Source: Bacteroidales bacterium (GTDB lineage Bacteria; Bacteroidota; Bacteroidia; Bacteroidales; JAAUTT01). Taken from it: DNA of 8,469 nucleotides. Shown here piece by piece: positions 1-5,980 of the stretch. The stretch is from assembly GCA_025350365.1 (NCBI GenBank), contig JANXXY010000348.1:1-8469 (forward strand). Reading direction: 5' to 3'. Position numbers and translations under genes: made by a program. The notes under the pieces are model-generated. The model searched no databases. It had not been told where the DNA came from and was given only the letters and a program-made list of their open reading frames with translations. Every line of letters starts with the position of its first letter. Within the stretch, counting starts at the first letter, position 1.

Positions 1-345
1 GGCGAACTGCATATCGGTGGTCGGGTGCATGTGTTGTTCGTGCACGGCCACGAGCCGATCGCCGTGCAGACCTGGCGCAGCGTGATGCAAAATCCGGAAT
101 TAAAAGCCATTATTATCGAACTGAATGGAAGTGGAGGCAAGTATGGTATTATGGATGAAACCATTCACCAATTTCTTGCCACTTTTGACTTTAAACCATA
201 CAATTACAATCCTTTTAAACGAACTTTAATGGAATTGCCATCTTTTAACCCAAATGGAAACACCATTTATGTTCGGGATCTTGATTTTGTCCGGGAAAGG
301 GTTGAAGGTCAGCGGAAAATAAAAATACATTCAATAGAATTTTAA
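1..345 (+). CDS. FkbM family methyltransferase, C-terminal fragment
   Basis: This is the last 114 codons of a gene that begins before the window. The reading frame is open from base 1 and ends at TAA 343-345. From about base 88 the product matches the C-terminal half of FkbM-type SAM-dependent methyltransferases (Methyltransf_21): NPELKAIIIELNGSG, then a YGIMDETIHQ segment, and the closing GNTIYVRDLDFVRERV. Such enzymes O-methylate sugars, and their genes are common in surface polysaccharide clusters, which fits the neighbours. The first ~29 codons are about 63% GC against about 38% just after. There the usual IDVEGFE-type motif reads LFVHGHE, in correct register and spacing. This segment may be a divergent or recombinant stretch or an assembly chimera at the contig edge. 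The family call is good for the C-terminal part; the methylated substrate is unknown. Confidence 0.72.
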   Translation, partial: GELHIGGRVHVLFVHGHEPIAVQTWRSVMQNPELKAIIIELNGSGGKYGIMDETIHQFLATFDFKPYNYNPFKRTLMELPSFNPNGNTIYVRDLDFVRERVEGQRKIKIHSIEF

Positions 346-363
346 GACCTTACTCCCAACAAG

Positions 364-377
364 GGCATCGATATGCC
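364..377 (+). other. short hairpin after the methyltransferase gene
   Basis: Bases 364-368 (GGCAT) and 373-377 (ATGCC) form a perfect 5-bp stem around a CGAT loop, 19 bases after the methyltransferase stop. The following sequence is AT-rich but has no uniform T-tract, so it is at best a weak terminator. Nothing else is recognisable between 346 and 421. Confidence 0.2.
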
Positions 378-421
378 AACTATTTTACTTAATTTAGCAG
401 ACAGCTTTAAATCAACGAGGT

Positions 422-831
422 ATGAACTATGTAATTAAACTTCCTCTGATTGCATCGGCAATTAAAGAGACTTTTCCGGAAATTCCCTTTGCCCATATTT
501 TTGGCTCATCAGTAAATGGCATGGTTAAACAAGGTTCTGATATAGACATTGCAATATGGTATAATGGTACAGACCCCTTTTTTAAGGTTAAAATAGTAGA
601 AACCCTTGAACCAATTTAAAGAATATACCTATTGATATAGTAAATATTTGTAACGCTGATCCTATATTGGCACATGAGGCACTTGCAGGTAAAATTTTAT
701 TTGTAAGGGAGGAGCAAAAATTAAATTACGCTTCATTTTACACAAAAATTTTAGCCGAGTATGAAGATAGAATGTATTGGATAAAAAAACAATTACAATA
801 CCGTGGTTATGAAGTACAATGGAGTAATTGA
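422..831 (+). pseudogene. mntA: MntA-like minimal nucleotidyltransferase antitoxin, frameshifted
   Basis: The N-terminal part (422-619, 65 codons) carries the intact nucleotidyltransferase signature GSSVNGMVKQGSDIDIAI, with the G28-S29-x10-D40-x-D42 spacing typical of MntA. MntA antitoxins AMPylate the partner HEPN toxin HepT. The frame ends at TAA 617-619, but the missing C-terminal half continues in the next frame from base 619 (KNIPIDIVNICNADPILAHE and onward) to TGA 829-831. That piece matches the usual MntA ending, where a hydrophobic strand is followed by an EALAGKILF segment. Adding one T to the T-run at 615-617 would give ...EPILKNIPIDIV... and restore a protein of about 136 residues, a normal family length. 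The lesion is therefore a one-base deletion or a sequencing error. The downstream hepT remnant overlaps this gene by 23 bases, as is usual for a coupled operon. No Shine-Dalgarno site precedes the ATG. Confidence 0.78.
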
Positions 832-973
832 GGCCAAACTTCGAACAATTGAAGAAAAACTTACCGATATTGAGGGTTGGCAGATTAAATCGCTTGAACA
901 GTTAAAACAGAGTTCGATGTTGCGTAATGGAATTTTATTCACGAAATCAGAAATAGCTGAATGGTACAGATAA
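809..973 (+). pseudogene. hepT: HepT-like HEPN toxin, truncated remnant
   Basis: This 54-codon frame begins MKYNGVIEAKLRTIEEKL and resembles the first helices of HepT/DUF86 HEPN ribonucleases, the toxins paired with MntA. After residue N40 (base 928) the similarity stops. In the family an ERALQV-type helix should follow, but here a short unrelated tail GILFTKSEIAEWYR leads to TAA 971-973. The catalytic RX4-6H motif near the C-terminus and the tyrosine that MntA modifies are both absent, so no toxin can be made. About 90-100 residues are missing compared with a usual length near 140, which suggests a deletion joined to foreign sequence. The start lies inside the mntA-like frame (23-base overlap), and the order antitoxin then toxin is one seen for this system. 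The module call comes from the gene pair as much as from this fragment alone. Confidence 0.62.
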
Positions 974-1058
974 AAATACTTCTCATTGAGATACGTAAGG
1001 CCGTGTTGAGAAAAGCAACAAAAGTTAGCGGAATGCTATTGACAAAAAAAATAAAAAA

Positions 1059-2387
1059 TTGAAAAAGTTACTTATTATTTATCCCCACTGGTATCCGTCT
1101 AATTTGGCTGGCGTACATCGTGCACGTCTTACAGGCAATTATCTGAACGAATTTGGTTGGAAACCAATTATTCTGACAGTTAAACCCGAATATTATGAGG
1201 AAGTTCCAGACACCGATATGCATCGTTTGTTTTCTCCTCATTTTACCGAGTACCGGGTTGATGCATGGAAAGCCGGAAAGCCACGTTTGATTGGAGATAT
1301 TGGATTGCGAGCCTTTTGGTCCTTATATAGAAAAGGGAAGGAAATTATTCGTGATGAGAAACCTGATTTTCTTTGGATTCCGATTCCTTCTTTTTATACG
1401 GCATTATTAGGACGTTTGCTTAATAATAAAACTGGCATCAAATATGGGATTGATTATATTGACCCATGGGTTCGAGACATTAGTAAGGATGGATCGATAC
1501 GCGCTCATTTGAGTTTATGGATTGCAAAGCTTTTAGAACCAATCGCTGTAAAAAAGGCCAGCCTCATTACGGGTGTAGCCTTTGAATATTATAAGCCGGT
1601 ACTCGATAGAAATTTTCGAATCAAAAACCAAAAACCAAGGGCTAATAATCATTACCCGGAAATTTCAACAGATATACAAAGTTCAAGGTTAAAGGTAAGA
1701 GATTCAGAGTACATTATTCATAATTGCGAATTTCCTTATGGTTTTGATCCGCATGATCATGAAATAGATTTACCGGGGTTGAAATTGCCATGGGACGATC
1801 GGCCAGGTTGCAAACCCATTGTGTATGCCGGCGCGTTTATGCCGAATTCGCAGATGTTTCTTACTGTATTTTTCAAAGCGTTTGCAGCACTTGATCATTC
1901 CGGACAGGTTTCGGAAAATGTGCATCTATATTTTTTGGGAACCGGGCTGTATCCGCACAAACGGATAACTGCCTACGCAGCGGATTATGGAATAGAAGCC
2001 AGGGTGACGGAGATTCGGGACAGGTTTCCTTTTCTGCATATTCTGAACTTTCTGGCTAAATCTGATAAATTGTTGATCATTGGTAGTACCGAAAAGCATT
2101 ATACTGCCTCTAAGACCTTTCAGGTAATTCTAAGTAAGAGGCCGTTTTTGGGTATGTTTCATTGCGAAAGCACCGCCGTTCAAATTTTGAAAGAAACAAA
2201 AACGGATGGTTATTTGATACGCTATCGTCCGGATGAAAAGGAAGAAACATTCTATTTAAATACCGAAAATGTTTTACATAAATTTGTAGTTGGTAAAGAA
2301 AGCTGGATTCCGGAATATTCGGCGTTGAATTCTTATTCGGCGAGAGATTCGGCAAGGGCTCTGTCGGGAGCTATGGAAGGGTATTGA
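1059..2387 (+). CDS. GT4-like glycosyltransferase with a repeat-derived insert
   Basis: The 442-residue protein starts MKKLLIIYPHWYPSNLAGVH, the first strand and glycine loop of a GT-B fold glycosyltransferase. The second domain opens near residue 249 with KPIVYAGAFMPNS. Around residues 340-370 it has an IGSTEKHYTASKTFQVILSK stretch, equivalent to the nucleotide-sugar binding SK-x-x-E-Y-L...K/RP loop of GT4 enzymes. The classic E-x7-E pair is not evident. It is probably cytoplasmic and membrane-associated, adding a sugar to a lipid-linked oligosaccharide; donor and acceptor cannot be told. The start is TTG at 1059-1061; no in-frame ATG fits the conserved N-terminus. Residues ~186-221 look like translated low-complexity intergenic DNA placed between the GVAFEYYKPVLDRN segment and the FPYGFDPHDHE segment (see repeat entry). 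The next gene begins 27 bases after the stop, consistent with an operon. Confidence 0.8.
   Translation: MKKLLIIYPHWYPSNLAGVHRARLTGNYLNEFGWKPIILTVKPEYYEEVPDTDMHRLFSPHFTEYRVDAWKAGKPRLIGDIGLRAFWSLYRKGKEIIRDEKPDFLWIPIPSFYTALLGRLLNNKTGIKYGIDYIDPWVRDISKDGSIRAHLSLWIAKLLEPIAVKKASLITGVAFEYYKPVLDRNFRIKNQKPRANNHYPEISTDIQSSRLKVRDSEYIIHNCEFPYGFDPHDHEIDLPGLKLPWDDRPGCKPIVYAGAFMPNSQMFLTVFFKAFAALDHSGQVSENVHLYFLGTGLYPHKRITAYAADYGIEARVTEIRDRFPFLHILNFLAKSDKLLIIGSTEKHYTASKTFQVILSKRPFLGMFHCESTAVQILKETKTDGYLIRYRPDEKEETFYLNTENVLHKFVVGKESWIPEYSALNSYSARDSARALSGAMEGY
1614..1721 (+). repeat. in-frame repeat-like insert in the first glycosyltransferase
   Basis: The DNA changes to a purine-rich, low-complexity texture with phrases such as CAAAAACCAAAAACCAAGG (from about 1622) and AAAGTTCAAGGTTAAAGGTAAGA (1678-1700 region). 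These resemble the degenerate filler found between Bacteroidetes genes rather than coding sequence. It encodes about 36 residues with no recognisable fold, between two conserved blocks of the enzyme. The boundaries are estimated by eye. Confidence 0.45.
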
Positions 2388-2414
2388 TTTTAAAATTTTA
2401 GCGATCTGCAATAA

Positions 2415-3779
2415 ATGAAACGACTTGCCATCATCACCACACACCCTATCCAGTATAATGCACCGTTTTTTAGAAAACTAGCGGAGAGTGGGGAGATTGA
2501 CTTAAAAATTTTTTACACCTGGGCCAGAGGCGCGGGTGATAAACACGACCCCGGTTTCGGACAAACTGTGGAATGGGATATTCCATTGCTGGAAGGATAC
2601 CCTTATATGTTTGTTAAAAATATTTCCGTCCGCCCCGGGTCACATCATTATAAAGGGATTATTTGTCCATCCCTTATTGATGAAATTAAAGCTTATTATC
2701 CGAATGCTATCCTTATATATGGCTGGCATTTCCATGCTCACCTGCGGGCTATGCGGTATTTCAAGGGTAAAATACCGGTTTGGTTTAGAGGCGATTCCAC
2801 GCTGATGGATTATGATTATAAAACGCTAAAAGAGGTATGTAGTTTTTTTATAAATAAGAGTCAATTGGCAAGAACCAGAAGCCTGAAAGATTATGAGACA
2901 TCTGGAACACCGAATCTTGGGAAAGTTGAATTTTTGAATCATAAATTACAAATCACAAATTTCTTTATTGCGATTTTCAGCTTTCTTAAATTTACACTTC
3001 GTAAATTGTATTTGACTAATATATTTCGACACATCGACAAAGCTTTTTATGTTGGAATTCATAACAAAGCTTATTTTAAAGCGCATGGCTTAAAAGAAGA
3101 ACAATTAATACACATGCCTCATGCAGTAGACAATGAGTTTTTTAGTCTACATCATGATTCACGGGAAAAGACAGCCCGGGATTGGCGAAAAACCTTGGGA
3201 ATAGCAGACAACGATTTTGTGGTTTTGTTTGCAGGCAAGTTCGAACCAAAGAAAAACCCGGAATTACTCGTTAAAGCTATCATCGAAATAAACGAACAAG
3301 CCATTACTACCTCTCATCTACAAATTTTCAAATTTTCAAATTTTCAAATTCATTTAATCATGGTTGGCAACGGTATTCTTGAACAAGAACTTCGACATCT
3401 GACCGATACGAAAAAATACATTCATTTTCTCCCATTTCAGAACCAAACAAATATGCCGGTAGTATATCGGCTGGGCAATGTTTTTTGCCTACCTTCAATA
3501 AGCGAAACTTGGGGATTGGGTTTGAACGAGGCATTAGCCTCCGGAAGACCGGTGATCGCATCAGATAAGGTAGGAGGTGCCCCAGACCTGATTACTGATG
3601 GGGTGAACGGGTATATTTTTCAAAGTAACAATCAAAGGGAGTTGCAAGGGAAAATTATGCTTGCTATTAAATTAGTGGCCAGTGAATTTGATGATATTAG
3701 CATCGTTGAAACTATGAAAAAATCCTTTAGCATGAAGCTAAATACTCAGGTGCTGATAAAATGTTTATTTAAACACTAA
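2415..3779 (+). CDS. GT4 family glycosyltransferase with two repeat-derived inserts
   Basis: The 454-residue protein starts MKRLAIITTHPIQYNAPFF at an ATG 27 bases after the previous stop. The N-terminal domain includes WHFHAHLRAM and FRGDSTL (residues ~104-129). The C-terminal Rossmann domain opens with VVLFAGKFEPKKNPELLVKA (~269-288), the GKFxxKKN donor-binding loop. The E-x7-E signature of retaining GT4 enzymes is intact as E364 and E372 in SETWGLGLNEALASGRPVIA. It should transfer a sugar onto a lipid-linked glycan at the inner face of the inner membrane; the sugar is unknown. Two internal stretches look foreign: residues ~145-190, between GDSTLMD and the FRHIDKAFYVG block, and residues ~298-313, coded by a perfect 8-bp repeat. 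Both keep frame. The last ~20 residues are less typical but end normally at TAA. ATG 3781 of a possible small gene lies two bases from this stop. Confidence 0.85.
   Translation: MKRLAIITTHPIQYNAPFFRKLAESGEIDLKIFYTWARGAGDKHDPGFGQTVEWDIPLLEGYPYMFVKNISVRPGSHHYKGIICPSLIDEIKAYYPNAILIYGWHFHAHLRAMRYFKGKIPVWFRGDSTLMDYDYKTLKEVCSFFINKSQLARTRSLKDYETSGTPNLGKVEFLNHKLQITNFFIAIFSFLKFTLRKLYLTNIFRHIDKAFYVGIHNKAYFKAHGLKEEQLIHMPHAVDNEFFSLHHDSREKTARDWRKTLGIADNDFVVLFAGKFEPKKNPELLVKAIIEINEQAITTSHLQIFKFSNFQIHLIMVGNGILEQELRHLTDTKKYIHFLPFQNQTNMPVVYRLGNVFCLPSISETWGLGLNEALASGRPVIASDKVGGAPDLITDGVNGYIFQSNNQRELQGKIMLAIKLVASEFDDISIVETMKKSFSMKLNTQVLIKCLFKH
2845..2985 (+). repeat. in-frame repeat-like insert in the second glycosyltransferase
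   Basis: The segment codes for roughly 45 residues (NKSQLARTRSLKDYETSG, then VEFLNHKLQITNFF) between two conserved enzyme blocks. Family members usually connect these blocks through a short helix. Its DNA contains AAATTACAAATCACAAATTT at 2943-2962, a phrase of the intergenic kind seen in Bacteroidetes. Edges are approximate and set by where recognisable glycosyltransferase sequence stops and resumes. Confidence 0.4.
3321..3350 (+). repeat. 8-bp tandem repeat CAAATTTT x 3.75 inside a glycosyltransferase
   Basis: Three exact copies of CAAATTTT followed by CAAATT run from 3321 to 3350. Because 8 is not a multiple of 3 the repeat is read in rotating frames, giving QIFKFSNFQI between a KAIIEIN helix and the HLIMVGNG strand. 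In other GT4 enzymes this joint is a short loop, so the repeat probably lengthens a surface loop. Its copy number could change by slippage and would then break the frame. Confidence 0.85.
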
Positions 3780-3780
3780 T

Positions 3781-3973
3781 ATGTTGTATATTAAGGTTGT
3801 GAGAACGGTTTCCAATTTGTTTGGATCACTTATTGCCTTTTTTTAGAAAGGGGTTTGGGTTAATAAATATTTTTGCCTCTCTCTTATGGCTCTTAACTTA
3901 CAAAGTTTGGCTTGAAATTTTTTCGAATATTTCCCGTTTGAGGGAATGGAACGTTGCTTACGATGAATATTAA
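3781..3973 (+). pseudogene. possible small membrane-like gene, frameshifted
   Basis: An ATG two bases after the preceding stop opens MLYIKVVRTVSNLFGSLIAFF and ends at TAG 3844-3846, straight after a run of seven T (3838-3844). Removing one T continues the frame through RKGFGLINIFASLL, LTYKVWLEIFSNISRLREWN and AYDEY to TAA 3971-3973. The joined product would be 63 residues, with a hydrophobic middle and a charged, aromatic end that looks coded rather than random. I do not recognise the family. It could be a decayed small gene, the leftover end of a longer one, or a real gene hit by a homopolymer sequencing error. No other gene fits the interval before the next start. Confidence 0.33.
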
Positions 3974-4002
3974 TTTACCATCTTGTTAAACTTGTGTTTT
4001 TA

Positions 4003-5418
4003 ATGCAAAAATACTTCCTTCAATATTTGGTGGCTCTTATTTTAGCTACCATGCTTCTCCTCTCATCTCATGAATGGTACGAGGTGGTGGCGGTAAGTGT
4101 ATTTTTTTTTATGGTGTACAAGTTTGTAAGCGATCTGGGAACCGATATCTCCATCAAAAACATTCTGGCTCTCATTTGCATCATGCAATGGTTGCTGGGA
4201 CCGGTATTGGGGTATGCATATAATGATTATATAAATTCTGACTACCAGATGCACCTTCCTAAGGAGACTTTTTTTGGTTATGCACTACCGGCTACATTGT
4301 TGCAACTTACCGGCCTTTACCTGCCCTTTGGAAGAAAGCCAAAGAACCTCGATTTCAAAAACTATCCGGTGGATTGTTATAAAAAAGGAAGATTTCTCAT
4401 CCTGCTTGGCTTTTTAGGAGATCTTACATCGTTAGGATTTGTTTCGTTCATCCTGGGTGGATTAAAATTTGTTGGATTGTTTTACATGTTTGCATCAACG
4501 CATCCTTACCGAAAGTATTGGTTAGCCCTGGTGTTCGGCTCCATTTTTTTAAGCTCTATTGGTCAGGGAATGTTTCACGATATGTTGTTGTGGGGCAGCT
4601 TTTTTCTGATGATGTTTTTCTGGGCCAACCGGAAGAGCATTTTGGTGCGGTTCAGCATTATTCTAGCCGGGTTTTTCTTCATCATGCTACTTCAACTTAT
4701 AAAGGGTGATTATAGGGCTACAATTAGGGTAGGTAACCCATCTGCTACCTCTAACGTCACAACATTCACCAATATGATTGCCGAAAAAGTCACGGGCGTT
4801 GAGTCAATCTTCGCCCCTGAAAATATTTCACAATCCATAATAAGAATCAACCAGGGCTGGATTGTTGATAGAGTGATGGAACATGTCCCTGAAACAGAAC
4901 CATATGCTTATGGGTCAACTATTTGGGATGCCGTTGTTGCCAGCATTTTCCCTCGTTTTCTGATGCCCGATAAAGGGATTGCCGGAGGTCGAAACAATAT
5001 GTTACAATATGCAGGAGTTCAGTTAAATTCAAATACAAGCATGGATATTAGCCAGATAGGTGAGGCGTATGCCAATTTTGGTGTTGCAGGAGGCATCATA
5101 TTTATGTTTTTGTATGGGCTTTTTCTGAATGGGATATTATATTTCATTCAAAAAAAGAGTTTGCGGCATCCCGATCTTATCTTTTGGGTTCCGTTAATTT
5201 TTCTTCAGATTGTGAAAGCCGAAACGAGTTTTATGACCATATTAAACCATCTGACAAAAACGGCGCTGGTTACCTGGTTTTTCTTTTCATCCTATGGTGA
5301 ACAGTTGTTTAATGTGTGGTATGCACGTAAACGGGTTAATACGCCAATGATGCCTGCGATTATGGAGGATACCAATAAAAATGAGGAAGTTACAGCACCA
5401 ACCACTAGACCGGAATGA
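4003..5418 (+). CDS. O-antigen polymerase-like (Wzy-type) multi-pass membrane protein
   Basis: Translation from ATG 4003 gives 471 residues dominated by hydrophobic segments, roughly a dozen membrane spans (for example LQYLVALILATMLLL near the N-terminus and GIIFMFLYGLFLNGILYFI near residue 370). Upstream in-frame GTG 3994 is possible, but ATG begins the first hydrophobic segment more naturally. A large polar loop sits between spans at about residues 240-350, ending in NSNTSMDISQIGEAYANFG. This is the kind of motif found before the final spans of oligosaccharide-repeat polymerases (Wzy/EpsE-like). Such proteins join lipid-linked repeat units on the periplasmic face of the inner membrane. A polar tail (from about residue 450) ends the protein. 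Wzy sequences are poorly conserved, so the call relies on topology, the loop motif and the three glycosyltransferases nearby. An O-antigen ligase is the main alternative. Confidence 0.75.
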   Translation: MQKYFLQYLVALILATMLLLSSHEWYEVVAVSVFFFMVYKFVSDLGTDISIKNILALICIMQWLLGPVLGYAYNDYINSDYQMHLPKETFFGYALPATLLQLTGLYLPFGRKPKNLDFKNYPVDCYKKGRFLILLGFLGDLTSLGFVSFILGGLKFVGLFYMFASTHPYRKYWLALVFGSIFLSSIGQGMFHDMLLWGSFFLMMFFWANRKSILVRFSIILAGFFFIMLLQLIKGDYRATIRVGNPSATSNVTTFTNMIAEKVTGVESIFAPENISQSIIRINQGWIVDRVMEHVPETEPYAYGSTIWDAVVASIFPRFLMPDKGIAGGRNNMLQYAGVQLNSNTSMDISQIGEAYANFGVAGGIIFMFLYGLFLNGILYFIQKKSLRHPDLIFWVPLIFLQIVKAETSFMTILNHLTKTALVTWFFFSSYGEQLFNVWYARKRVNTPMMPAIMEDTNKNEEVTAPTTRPE

Positions 5419-5431
5419 GGTTCTGCCGGTC
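5408..5431 (+). terminator. weak hairpin at the end of the polymerase gene
   Basis: GACCGG (5408-5413) and CCGGTC (5426-5431) form a perfect 6-bp stem with a 12-base loop that spans the stop codon. A T-rich stretch (TTTGTTTTTA) follows only about 20 bases later, so intrinsic termination is uncertain. Confidence 0.25.
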
Positions 5432-5473
5432 AGCGTTTGTTCACAACTTGTTTGTTTTTATAGGTGAAGAGAT

Positions 5474-5557
5474 AACTTCGTGAAGTTTAGGCTGTGCTTA
5501 CAAAGGTCATATAAAATCAGGTACAACCTGAAGGATATAATCGACTTAGGCACAGCC
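5474..5557 (+). repeat. structured intergenic region with nested inverted repeats
   Basis: Between the polymerase and the DUF6922 gene lies AACTT-CGTG-AAGTT (5474-5487), a perfect small hairpin. A larger pair follows: GGCTGTGCTTA at 5490-5500 against TAGGCACAGCC at 5547-5557 (ten Watson-Crick pairs and one T-G). Inside its loop is a further stem, CAGGT-ACA-ACCTG at 5518-5530. The right half belongs to the 55-bp element repeated at 7661. An RNA element, a terminator or a mobile-repeat fold are all possible. Confidence 0.5.
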
Positions 5558-5572
5558 CAAGCCGAACGGGAG
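5518..5572 (+). repeat. dispersed intergenic element, copy 1
   Basis: This 55-base segment recurs in the same orientation at 7661-7717 with three mismatches and one 2-base gap (52 of 57 aligned columns identical). It starts CAGGTACAACCTG and ends AAGCCGAACGGGAG. It lies 100 bases after the polymerase stop and upstream of the DUF6922/AbiEii pair. Confidence 0.9.
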
Positions 5573-5622
5573 TTATTTCTGTTAATAAGTCAATAAAATC
5601 CAATTCGTTCGTTGTCTGGCAG

Positions 5623-5654
5623 TTTGCAATCTGAATAAAGTTTAAATACCTTTA
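5623..5654 (+). promoter_or_regulatory. candidate Bacteroidetes-type promoter of the DUF6922/AbiEii pair
   Basis: TTTG at 5623-5626 is followed after 20 bases by TACCTTTA at 5647-5654, seven of eight matches to the TAnnTTTG -7 element, with spacing in the 19-21 range known for the Bacteroidetes housekeeping sigma factor. Transcription would start close to the ATG at 5663, giving a very short leader. This suggests the pair has its own promoter inside the polysaccharide operon. Confidence 0.42.
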
Positions 5655-5662
5655 CTATAAAA

Positions 5663-5980
5663 ATGGACTATAATAATTATATTGTCCAAAATCCGGATGT
5701 AATGTCATCTCATCTTTTTTGGGATATTGATCTCAGTAGGTTTGATATGGAAAAAAATAAACGGCTCATTGTAGAAAGGATATTTATGATGGGTAACAAA
5801 TCAGAAATACGTAACATTATTCAATTTTATGGGTTAGAAACTATAAAAAAGGAAATTGTTAAAGCTGGAAACCTCGATAAAAAGACCCTAAACTGGGTTA
5901 GTATATTTTTAAAAATTCCTAAAAGTAAATTTACATGTTTCATAAGGAAACAGTCAACAGCAGTATATTGGAACTTCTGA
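5663..5980 (+). CDS. DUF6922-type protein, putative antitoxin partner of AbiEii
   Basis: The 105-residue protein has a HLFWDIDLSRFDMEKNKRLI start, an IVERIFMMGNKSEIRNIIQF helix pair and a late LDKKTLNWVSIFLKIPK segment. This is the pattern of the short Bacteroidetes proteins annotated DUF6922, commonly encoded just before an AbiEii nucleotidyltransferase. By position it is the likely antitoxin or regulator of a type IV-like toxin-antitoxin pair, though direct function is not established for the family. It starts at ATG 5663, eight bases after the candidate -7 element, and its last 46 bases overlap the AbiEii gene in another frame, implying coupled translation. The tail after PKSKFTCF (ending STAVYWNF) is the part that shares DNA with that gene. 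The frame appears intact. Confidence 0.7.
   Translation: MDYNNYIVQNPDVMSSHLFWDIDLSRFDMEKNKRLIVERIFMMGNKSEIRNIIQFYGLETIKKEIVKAGNLDKKTLNWVSIFLKIPKSKFTCFIRKQSTAVYWNF

Noticed and set aside
1039..1044. TTGACA resembling an E. coli sigma70 -35 box before the first glycosyltransferase
   Set aside because: No matching -10 element fits before the TTG start, and Bacteroidetes promoters use a different consensus.
961..1062. 33-codon frame (MVQIKILLIEIRKAVLRK...) whose TGA overlaps the TTG start of the next gene
   Set aside because: It is short, AT-rich and without recognisable family; it may be debris from the hepT deletion, and the TTGA overlap alone is weak evidence.
2110..2355. 81-codon frame on the - strand
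   Set aside because: It lies wholly within the conserved C-terminal domain of the first glycosyltransferase and has no protein-like features.
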